Below, piece after piece: positions 1 through 5,893 of a DNA stretch of 5,893 nucleotides (position 1 is its first letter; every line of letters begins with the position of its first letter). The DNA is from an uncultured Sphingobacteriaceae bacterium (GTDB lineage: Bacteria; Bacteroidota; Bacteroidia; Sphingobacteriales; Sphingobacteriaceae): contig CALNCF010000326.1 in NCBI GenBank assembly GCA_937875035.1, positions 1 through 5,893 on the forward strand, in the 5' to 3' direction. The notes under the pieces were generated by a model. It did no database searches, was not told the origin of the DNA, and saw only the letters and a list, made by a program, of their open reading frames with translations. The position numbers and the translations under genes were made by a program.

Positions 1-1466
1 ACCTGCAAGCCGACGCGATCCGTCACGCCCATACACCTTTTATCGACAGCCTGTACAAGCAGTATCCTCATTCTAAACTGGTTGCATCGGGAGAAGCGGT
101 AGGATTACCGGAAGGACAAATGGGGAACTCAGAAGTAGGGCACCTGACCATCGGCTCTGGAAGGATCATTTACCAGGAGCTGGTGCGTATCCATAAAGCT
201 GTACAAAACAAAACACTGAATTCCAACCATATACTTACCGAGGCTTTGGCCTATGCCCGGAAAAACGGAAAGAATGTACATTTTATAGGACTACTGTCCG
301 ACGGGGGTGTACATTCGCACATCGGCCATTTAAAGGGGCTGTGCGCTATCGCCGCTGAGCAGCAGCTGAGCAAGGTCTTTGTACACGCGTTCATGGATGG
401 ACGCGATACCGACCCGAAAGCGGGTATCTCCTATTTAAAAGATCTGCAACAATCCCTCGACCAGAGCACAGGAAAGATCGCTTCTATTATCGGGCGTTTT
501 TACGCCATGGACCGGGATAACCGCTGGGAGCGTGTGAAGATGGCTTATGACCTCTTAGTGAAGGGTGAGGGTACCCGGACCCATGATTACATCGCGGCCA
601 TGGAAGATTCATACACGGCAGGCATTACCGACGAGTTCATTAAGCCGATCGTGTGTGTAGATGAGCAGAACCAGCCCCTCGCAACCATACAGGAAGACGA
701 TGTGGTGATCTGCTTTAATTTCCGTACCGACCGCGCCCGGGAGATCACCGTGGCGCTCACGCAGCATGATATACCGGAATACGACCTGCATAAGCTGAAC
801 CTGTATTATGTAACCATGACTAATTATGATGATTCGTTCGAGCACGTACGGGTGATCTTCGATAAGGACAATCTGGGCCATACCCTGGGTGAAGTGCTGG
901 AATCGAACGGGAAGAAACAGATCCGCATTGCGGAAACAGAGAAATACCCGCATGTTACCTTCTTCTTTTCAGGGGGGCGGGAAATTCCTTTTAACAACGA
1001 AAACCGGATCATGATCCCTTCGCACAAAGTCGCTACCTACGACCTGAAGCCGGAGATGAGCGCTGAAGGAATTAAGGATGCCATTATACCGGAGCTGGAA
1101 AAAGAAGAAGCGGATTTTATCTGCCTGAATTTCGCCAACCCCGATATGGTTGGACATACCGGTGTGTTCAGCGCCGTGGTAAAGGCAGTGGAAACCGTAG
1201 ACCGCTGTGCCTCCGAAGTGGTAGCCGCCGGTCTGAAGCATGGGTATTCGTTCGTGATCATTGCCGATCACGGGAACGCGGATTATATGATCAACGAAGA
1301 CGGATCGCCGAATACCGCGCATACCACCAACCTCGTACCCTGCATCCTGATCGACCCTGATTACCACGCCATCAGCAACGGCGGACTGGCGGACATTGCC
1401 CCTACCATCTTAAAGATCATGCAGATCGAACAACCGTCGGAAATGAACGGAAACCCGCTTGTATAA
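1..1466 (+). CDS. gpmI: 2,3-bisphosphoglycerate-independent phosphoglycerate mutase, 5' end missing
   Basis: GpmI interconverts 3-phosphoglycerate and 2-phosphoglycerate in the cytosol (lower glycolysis and gluconeogenesis) through a phosphoserine intermediate, using two metal ions, usually manganese. The frame is open from base 3, and the first readable residues (LQADAIRHAHTPFIDSLY) are typical GpmI N-terminal sequence, so the real start lies left of the window. The ATG at 120 is internal: it is the Met of MGNSEVGH, which holds the nucleophilic Ser (129-131). Other family signatures are present: GGVHSH (substrate His at 312-314), DGRDTDP (from 396), GRFYAMDRDNRWER, FNFRTDR (Arg at 723 and 732), EKYPHVTFFFSGG (Lys at 942), NPDMVGH (metal ligands Asp 1143 and His 1155), DHGNAD (Asp 1266, His 1269) and AHTTN (His 1320). 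About 487 residues are visible of the usual 505-515, so only some 20 are missing, including the first metal-binding Asp. No frameshift is seen. The lipoprotein gene follows after 3 bases. Confidence 0.97.
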   Translation, partial: LQADAIRHAHTPFIDSLYKQYPHSKLVASGEAVGLPEGQMGNSEVGHLTIGSGRIIYQELVRIHKAVQNKTLNSNHILTEALAYARKNGKNVHFIGLLSDGGVHSHIGHLKGLCAIAAEQQLSKVFVHAFMDGRDTDPKAGISYLKDLQQSLDQSTGKIASIIGRFYAMDRDNRWERVKMAYDLLVKGEGTRTHDYIAAMEDSYTAGITDEFIKPIVCVDEQNQPLATIQEDDVVICFNFRTDRAREITVALTQHDIPEYDLHKLNLYYVTMTNYDDSFEHVRVIFDKDNLGHTLGEVLESNGKKQIRIAETEKYPHVTFFFSGGREIPFNNENRIMIPSHKVATYDLKPEMSAEGIKDAIIPELEKEEADFICLNFANPDMVGHTGVFSAVVKAVETVDRCASEVVAAGLKHGYSFVIIADHGNADYMINEDGSPNTAHTTNLVPCILIDPDYHAISNGGLADIAPTILKIMQIEQPSEMNGNPLV

Positions 1467-1469
1467 TTC

Positions 1470-2087
1470 ATGCTTATGAACCTTATTAAGAATACGATCT
1501 ATATTATCTTCGCTGCCTTACTCTCTATTACGGCAGGCTGTGGCTCCAAAGAACCCGCAAAAGAAACCCCGGCTGACCAGGCGCAAAGTGAGAAGCGTGT
1601 AAACCTAAACGATACCACTGTAGCTTTGGAGAAATTCGATGTAAGATCGTACTTTGAAGGAGAGATCAAACGCCTGAGCTATCAAAACCCTACGGTTACC
1701 AAAACAGTTTTTGGACAAGGTCCGCAGGAAACCAAACAGCTAAAGATCAATAACTGGCGGAAAGAGCTGAGTATTTTCCTGGAATCAGATATCAGCAAGC
1801 CCGCCTGGAGAAACGCATACTCCTGCGATACTGTACGGACAAAGAAAGACCTGATCATTGCTTATGCCGCACGCGAAGAGAATCTCAATATCCGCAGCCT
1901 TTCCGTGCGCATGGATGCGGAAAGCAAAGTGGTGAAAGAGATCAATATCCAGCAGTTTACCACCAACAACCTCTATACTTCTACCCGCGTGTTAAGCTAT
2001 GTGCCCGGAGAATCGTACAGTGTGCTGGGCGACCAGAAAGTGAAGATGGTACGCCAGAGCAGCTATGGTATCATGGTGAAGTTCTAA
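1470..2087 (+). CDS. Uncharacterised lipoprotein, 205 aa
   Basis: I do not recognise this family. The N-terminus is a lipoprotein signal peptide: Lys 7, a hydrophobic stretch over residues 8-20 (IYIIFAALLSI), then TAGC with the acylated Cys at residue 24 (codon 1539-1541). Thr at -3 is less usual than Leu or Val but tolerated. Residues 25-48 form a charged, low-complexity linker (GSKEPAKETPADQAQ), which would place the folded part at an envelope membrane. Residues 50-205 read as a compact, probably beta-rich domain with one further Cys (residue 119) and no catalytic motif I can name. The start could equally be the ATG at 1476 (Met 3), since neither has a clear Shine-Dalgarno and the signal peptide survives either way. 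The gene is in the same frame as gpmI and begins 3 bases after its stop, suggesting a shared transcript. Its stop overlaps that of the opposite-strand gene. Lipoprotein call fairly firm, function unknown. Confidence 0.85.
   Translation: MLMNLIKNTIYIIFAALLSITAGCGSKEPAKETPADQAQSEKRVNLNDTTVALEKFDVRSYFEGEIKRLSYQNPTVTKTVFGQGPQETKQLKINNWRKELSIFLESDISKPAWRNAYSCDTVRTKKDLIIAYAAREENLNIRSLSVRMDAESKVVKEINIQQFTTNNLYTSTRVLSYVPGESYSVLGDQKVKMVRQSSYGIMVKF
2084..2087. other. Overlapping convergent stop codons (CTAA)
   Basis: The four bases CTAA hold the plus-strand TAA of the lipoprotein gene (2085-2087) and, read on the minus strand, the TAG of the yyaL-like gene (2086-2084). The two convergent genes therefore overlap by 4 bases with no intergenic space. 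I see no hairpin with a T-tract at either gene end, so each transcript probably runs into the other gene before it terminates; that last point is inference. Confidence 0.9.
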
Positions 2088-4093
2088 GCCTTCATCTGCT
2101 CCCACGCCTCAACCGTATGCTCCACAGGCAGGCGGCAGGTCTTATCCTCGCATACAAAGATCCGCGTAGCTGACGGATCATATTTTCCCCGGAGCAATGG
2201 CAGATCACTACCCTGCACCGATACCAGCCTCAGCTGGTTAGGAATATAGTAAGCATCCAGCTCTTTGGAACGCTGCACAGCCTCTGCGCCTGTGATCACC
2301 ACTTCATACGGAGGGAATACTTCCGCCAGTAAACGCATGGCCCAGTTTGAATAAGCGGAAGGGTATGAAGGGATCTTCTCCCTGATATTTTTCAGCATCT
2401 GTACAGACATCCCCGTGTATTCTTCTTCGTCGAACAGCAGGCCGAGCTTATGCAGCACCTGCGCCATCACAGAGTTGGAAGCAGGGATCACGCTATCGTG
2501 TGTTTCCATTTTACGGGCGATCAGCGCTTCGGCGCTTGCAGAAGTATAAAAGAACATACCCGATTCCTGGTCGTAAAAATGTTGGATCGCATGATCGGTC
2601 AACTGTTTCGCACGATGCAGATGATGCTCGTCATGATCCGCCTGGTATAATTCAATATACGCTTCCGCTACCAGCGCATAATCGTCGAGGAACGCATCGA
2701 TACGGCTGGCCTGCCCATCCTTAAACGAACGGCGCAGCAAGACCTTATCGAAAGTCAGGCGCTCCCGGATAAAAGCAGCCAGCTGCTGTGCAGCCTGCAG
2801 GAAGCGCTCTTCACCGAATACCCGCGAAGCCTTTGCCAATGCCTTTAACAGCAAGGCATTCCAGGAAGTCAGTATCTTGTCATCCAGTCCCGGACGTACA
2901 CGACGGTCGCGTGCTTCCATCAGCTTTATTTTTGATCTCCGGATCACCGGCAGCATGGCCTCCGTTGTCATTCCCAGCATAGACGCCAGCTCTTCATCGC
3001 TGTGTTTGCGTAAAAGAATATTCTGCTCATGCTCCCAGTTCCCATCGGCAGTAATATTATAATAAATGCTGAACACTTCGGCATCGCTGCCTAATGCCTG
3101 CTCAATCTCCTGTCTGGTCCATATATAGAATTTTCCTTCTACCCCTTCGCTGTCGGCATCAAGCGCCGAAAAGTACGCACCCTCCGGCGAGCACATTTCG
3201 CGCTGAAGAAAGCCGATGGTTTCGTATACCACATCCTTATACAAAGGCAGGGGATTATACTGGTACGCATCGGTATACAGCTCGATGAGCTGCGCATTGT
3301 CGTACAGCATCTTCTCAAAATGCGGAACTTTCCATACATCGTCTACCGAATACCTGGCAAAGCCTCCGCCAAGCTGATCGTAGATCCCGCCATAAGCCAT
3401 CTTATGCAGAGTGATCTGCACGATCGCACTTGCTGCATCATCCTTCATAAGAGATGCATACTGTAATAAGAACTGGAAATTGTTAGGCACCGGGAATTTA
3501 GGCGCGCCGCTGTTCCCTCCTTCCGAATAATCGAGATGAGGTTTCCAGGCATCGAAGATGGCTTGCAAGTCTTCCTTGCGGAAAGCACCCTCTCCTGTTT
3601 GCAGGCTGACCAGCTCCGAGCGTCGGATACCCTCGGTAAGTTTGGCCGCGTAATCCGCAGCCTCGTCTGGACGCTCACGATACATGCGCGCCAGCTGTTC
3701 CAGCAAACGGATCCAGTCTTCCTTGCGGAAATAAGTACCCCCATATATCGGTCGCTGATCAGGCAGTGTAATGCAGTTCAGCGGCCAGCCTCCCCGCCCG
3801 CTCATCAGCTGCAAAGCGTTCATGTAAACCTGGTCGATATCCGGGCGCTCTTCACGGTCGATCTTGATGCAGACAAAGTGCTCATTCATAACCTTAGCCA
3901 CATCTTCCCGCTCAAAGGATTCCCTTTCCATCACATGACACCAGTGGCAGGAAGAATAACCGATGCTCACAATGATGAGCTTGTTTTCATCCTTCGCCTT
4001 TTGCAGCGCTTCGTTCCCCCAGGGGTACCAGTCTACCGGGTTGTGCGCATGCTGAATTAAATAGGGAGAACTTTCGTTGATGAGCCTGTTCAT
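2084..4093 (-). CDS. yyaL: YyaL/SPATA20-family thioredoxin-domain protein (DUF255, DsbH-like)
   Basis: This is a widespread family, named for Bacillus YyaL and mammalian SPATA20, with no settled biochemical role. Domain 1 (about residues 1-165) is thioredoxin-like: SPYLIQHAHNPVDW near the start, SSCHWCHVM with the redox pair Cys 49 and Cys 52 (3947-3949 and 3938-3940), DREERPD (81-87), GRGGWPLN (101-108) and GGTYF (120-124). Domain 2 (about 170-669) resembles a six-hairpin alpha/alpha barrel of the glycosidase or epimerase type: PKFP (200-203), GGGFARYS (244-251), VPHFEKMLYDNAQL (258-271), SALDADSEG (311-319) and DDKILTSWN (406-414). The C-terminus keeps the family's paired cysteines (Cys 648 and Cys 653). 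At 669 residues it is full length for the family. The ATG at 4093 gives the usual N-terminus (N-R-L-I-N-E-S-S-P-Y-L) and has AAGGA upstream. No signal peptide or membrane segment is seen, so it should be cytosolic. It is divergent from the M61 peptidase gene and convergent with the lipoprotein gene. Disulfide reduction or sugar binding are only guesses from the folds. Confidence 0.95.
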   Translation of the reverse strand: MNRLINESSPYLIQHAHNPVDWYPWGNEALQKAKDENKLIIVSIGYSSCHWCHVMERESFEREDVAKVMNEHFVCIKIDREERPDIDQVYMNALQLMSGRGGWPLNCITLPDQRPIYGGTYFRKEDWIRLLEQLARMYRERPDEAADYAAKLTEGIRRSELVSLQTGEGAFRKEDLQAIFDAWKPHLDYSEGGNSGAPKFPVPNNFQFLLQYASLMKDDAASAIVQITLHKMAYGGIYDQLGGGFARYSVDDVWKVPHFEKMLYDNAQLIELYTDAYQYNPLPLYKDVVYETIGFLQREMCSPEGAYFSALDADSEGVEGKFYIWTRQEIEQALGSDAEVFSIYYNITADGNWEHEQNILLRKHSDEELASMLGMTTEAMLPVIRRSKIKLMEARDRRVRPGLDDKILTSWNALLLKALAKASRVFGEERFLQAAQQLAAFIRERLTFDKVLLRRSFKDGQASRIDAFLDDYALVAEAYIELYQADHDEHHLHRAKQLTDHAIQHFYDQESGMFFYTSASAEALIARKMETHDSVIPASNSVMAQVLHKLGLLFDEEEYTGMSVQMLKNIREKIPSYPSAYSNWAMRLLAEVFPPYEVVITGAEAVQRSKELDAYYIPNQLRLVSVQGSDLPLLRGKYDPSATRIFVCEDKTCRLPVEHTVEAWEQMKA

Positions 4094-4102
4094 ATGTCGG
4101 GA

Positions 4103-4107
4103 TCCTT
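4103..4107 (-). promoter_or_regulatory. Probable ribosome binding site of the yyaL-like gene
   Basis: The minus strand reads AAGGA here, separated by 9 bases from the ATG at 4093-4091, which is good Shine-Dalgarno spacing. It supports the chosen start. The other starts in this window lack a comparable motif, consistent with the generally weak use of Shine-Dalgarno sequences in Bacteroidota. Confidence 0.5.
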
Positions 4108-4114
4108 GATCTGC

Positions 4115-4139
4115 GCCTGCCTGTTACGAACAGGCGGGC
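4115..4139. repeat. GC-rich imperfect palindrome (11-base arms, 3-base loop)
   Basis: The left arm GCCTGCCTGTT (4115-4125) and right arm AACAGGCGGGC (4129-4139) flank the loop ACG. Ten of the eleven positions pair by Watson-Crick rules. The exception (4118 with 4136) is a U-G wobble in a plus-strand transcript but a C-A mismatch in a minus-strand transcript. No T-tract follows on either strand, so it does not look like an intrinsic terminator. It lies 21 bases upstream of the yyaL start and next to its ribosome binding site, so it would probably fall in that gene's 5' leader. It could be a dispersed REP-like palindrome, an operator or a leader hairpin. Confidence 0.7.
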
Positions 4140-4220
4140 ATGTAATATTTCTATGATGATGGATTAAAGATGAGGCATTTTTTTCAACTATTTATTATTA
4201 TGCGGGATAATTTGACCTGT

Positions 4221-5893
4221 ATGAACCTACTGAAACCGGCAGCCCTGGCAGGGCTCTTATTTATTTCTTCGCTGAGCTACGCGGATTACAACTACCGTGC
4301 AGACCTGACACAGGTGAAGAAAGACCGGATCCACATCAGTCTTCGCTGTGAAGCACAGCAGAAAGACCAGGTGCTGTTCCATTTCGCGAAGACCGTACCC
4401 GGCACCTATGCGACCCTGAATTATGGTAAGTATATCAAAGACTTTAAGGCGACAGACGCGAACGGGAAGAAGCTGAAAGTGGAACGCAAAGACATTAACA
4501 CCTTTGTGATCCATCAGGCGAAAAGTCTTGCCCATATTTCATACTGGGCGGAAGAAAGCTGGAAGAATAACGGCAAGGATAAGATCTTTGAACCGGCCGG
4601 AACTGGATACGAGCAGGACCGCTATTATTTTATTAATAACGGCGCGCTGTTCGGCTTCTTCGACCAGGAGCTGAACCAGCCGTACCTGCTCACCTTTGTA
4701 AAGCCGGCTTCCGTCAAGGGCTATTCATCGCTGGTGCGAACTTCAGAACAAAGCGGTGAAGAGCAGTACAAAGCGGCCGATTATCACCAGCTGATCGACA
4801 ACCCTTTTTTATTCACCAATGAAAAAGCTGAGTTCCTAAAGGTATCCAATGCCGATGTAACCATCGCTTCTTATTATGAGGACAGCGACAGTTCCGCCTA
4901 TTATATCCGCAAGAAGATCGAGCCCTCTATGAAGGCTATCGAGAAATACGTGGGTCACCTTCCGATCGATCATTACAGCTTTTTAAATTACATAGACAAC
5001 AAGCAAAAAGTAGGAAAGATGCTGGAATCGGGCAAGCCCAATTTCTTCCAGATGCTGCGCCTGTACGCCATGCTGAGCGGACAAGGATACGGCGCGCTGG
5101 AGCATGGCAATTCTTCTTCGTATTACTTGGCCGATTTCGGAGACAGGTATTACACCAATATGGTGACCGAAACCGCGATCCATGAGTTCATGCACATTTA
5201 TACTCCTTTAAACCTGCACAGCGAACGGATCGGTGATTTCGATTACAACGACCCGAAGATGTCGAAACACCTCTGGCTCTACGAAGGAGTTACCGAATAC
5301 TTCGCCACACACATACAGATCCAGGGAAGGCTGGACTCTTTAGACAACCTGCTGAAGCAGAACATAAGATCGAAGATTGAGCAGGCCGCCCATTATCCCG
5401 ACTCTATCCCGTTCACGGTTATGAGCGAACGCGTTTTGGACAAGCCCTACATCGACCTCTACAACCATGTATACGACCGCGGCGCACTCATCGCCATGCT
5501 GCTCGACTTCGAAATTATGCGCCTGACCGATGGAAGCAAGACCCTGAAATCGGTGGTGCTCGACCTGTCTGCGAAATACGGCCCCAACCGGTCTTTTAAG
5601 GAAGAGGAGATTATCCCGGCCTTTGTACAGTCGGTGCACCCGGACCTGCAGCTCTTCTTCGACAAGTATATAACCGGCACTACTCCCCTCGACCTGGAAG
5701 GTGGGTTCAGAACGGTCGGGATTTCCTTTAAGAAAGAACAAACAGGACCGGTCCCTTTCAATATACTTTCGGCAGAGAACGGCGTGGAGGCAACAGTGAG
5801 CATACTTGGCAATGACAAAGTGGTCATCCGTAAAGCAGGCAAGAATAACATTCCCGGGTTCATGAAGGGCGATGAGCTCAGCAGGCAGGAACT
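4221..5893 (+). CDS. Secreted M61-family metallopeptidase with probable PDZ domain, 3' end missing
   Basis: M61 enzymes are zinc-dependent gluzincin-type peptidases; the family includes a glycyl aminopeptidase. The frame is open to the right edge (557 codons). In order: signal peptide, residues 1-21 (Lys 5, hydrophobic 7-18, likely cleavage SYA|DY); beta-rich N-terminal domain to about 180, with FEPAGT and YYFINNGALFGFF; catalytic domain with ALEHGNS (Glu 294, His 295), HEFMH (His 321, Glu 322, His 325; bases 5181-5195), TPLNLHSE, then YEGVTEYFA with Glu 355 (5283-5285) as probable third zinc ligand; and a helical part with RGALIAMLLDFEI. The last residues (IPGFMKGDELS) fit the start of a PDZ domain. 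Family proteins are often near 580-620 residues, so perhaps 30-70 are missing. In-frame ATGs also occur at 4170 and 4200; 4221 is preferred because only it gives a clean signal peptide directly at the N-terminus. The product should act in the periplasm or outside the cell; the substrate is unknown. Confidence 0.93.
   Translation, partial: MNLLKPAALAGLLFISSLSYADYNYRADLTQVKKDRIHISLRCEAQQKDQVLFHFAKTVPGTYATLNYGKYIKDFKATDANGKKLKVERKDINTFVIHQAKSLAHISYWAEESWKNNGKDKIFEPAGTGYEQDRYYFINNGALFGFFDQELNQPYLLTFVKPASVKGYSSLVRTSEQSGEEQYKAADYHQLIDNPFLFTNEKAEFLKVSNADVTIASYYEDSDSSAYYIRKKIEPSMKAIEKYVGHLPIDHYSFLNYIDNKQKVGKMLESGKPNFFQMLRLYAMLSGQGYGALEHGNSSSYYLADFGDRYYTNMVTETAIHEFMHIYTPLNLHSERIGDFDYNDPKMSKHLWLYEGVTEYFATHIQIQGRLDSLDNLLKQNIRSKIEQAAHYPDSIPFTVMSERVLDKPYIDLYNHVYDRGALIAMLLDFEIMRLTDGSKTLKSVVLDLSAKYGPNRSFKEEEIIPAFVQSVHPDLQLFFDKYITGTTPLDLEGGFRTVGISFKKEQTGPVPFNILSAENGVEATVSILGNDKVVIRKAGKNNIPGFMKGDELSRQE

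Larger units (their letters stand above)
4094..4220. promoter_or_regulatory. Divergent intergenic region, presumed two-way promoter
   Basis: These 127 bases separate the start codons of two divergent genes and so should contain both promoters. The part next to yyaL (4094-4139) is GC-rich and carries a palindrome. From 4140 to about 4200 the sequence turns AT-rich, with a run of seven T at 4178-4184 and TTTATTATTA at 4191-4200. I looked for the Bacteroidota sigma consensus (TAnnTTTG with an upstream TTTG) and found no full match on either strand. The closest is TAATTTG at 4208-4214 on the plus strand, one base short in the spacer. The promoter role rests on gene arrangement and base composition, not on a matched motif. 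Confidence 0.45.

Noticed and set aside
120..122. ATG at 120 as the gpmI start
   Set aside because: It is the Met inside the active-site motif MGNSEVGH. The frame continues upstream with 39 residues of typical GpmI sequence, so the true start lies outside the window.
609..1367. Several minus-strand open frames across gpmI
   Set aside because: They are antisense to an intact, highly conserved enzyme and carry no motif of their own.
3536..4060. Open plus-strand frame of 174 codons opposite the yyaL-like gene
   Set aside because: It lies wholly antisense to a well-supported conserved gene, has no recognisable motifs, and its translation looks like a codon-structure shadow.
4115..4184. Palindrome plus the run of seven T at 4178-4184 as an intrinsic terminator
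   Set aside because: The T-run starts nearly 40 bases after the palindrome rather than directly behind it, and both flanking genes start here, so no transcript is expected to end at this place.
5340..5863. Two overlapping minus-strand open frames of about 133 codons
   Set aside because: Both are antisense to the M61 peptidase frame, which has strong family motifs (HEFMH, YEGVTEYFA). They overlap each other and show no domain or signal sequence.
1..5893. Mobile element, CRISPR, defence cassette or other novel system
   Set aside because: All coding space is explained by four genes, three of them well known families. There are no direct repeat arrays, transposase or integrase motifs, tRNA-like stretches or abrupt composition changes that I can see.

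Overview
The window looks like ordinary chromosomal DNA from a member of the Bacteroidota, possibly of the Chitinophagaceae/Sphingobacteriales type. The pointers are the sequence style of the M61 peptidase (FEPAGT, HEFMH followed by TPLNLHSE, and YEGVTEYFA), the FNFRTDR form of the phosphoglycerate mutase motif, mostly weak Shine-Dalgarno sequences, and GC content of roughly half as judged by eye. The lineage is inferred from recalled family flavour, not from a search.

Layout: (1) Bases 1-1466, plus strand: nearly all of gpmI, the cofactor-independent phosphoglycerate mutase of lower glycolysis, missing about 20 N-terminal residues off the left edge. (2) 1470-2087, plus strand: a small unrecognised lipoprotein starting 3 bases after the gpmI stop, so probably cotranscribed with it. 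(3) 2084-4093, minus strand: a full-length YyaL/SPATA20-type protein (thioredoxin-like domain with CHWC plus an alpha-barrel domain). It converges on the lipoprotein gene, and the two stop codons overlap inside one CTAA. (4) 4094-4220: a divergent intergenic region with a GC-rich imperfect palindrome and an AT-rich stretch that should carry promoters for both flanking genes. (5) 4221-5893, plus strand: a secreted M61-family metallopeptidase with signal peptide, HExxH zinc site and the beginning of a probable PDZ domain, cut by the right edge.

The genes do not form one evident pathway: a cytosolic glycolytic enzyme, an envelope lipoprotein, a cytosolic YyaL protein and an exported peptidase. 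I find no RNA gene, CRISPR array, insertion sequence, phage gene or defence cassette, and nothing that amounts to a new system. The points most worth a second look are the uncharacterised lipoprotein coupled to gpmI, the palindrome in front of the YyaL gene, and the overlapping convergent stops without a visible terminator.
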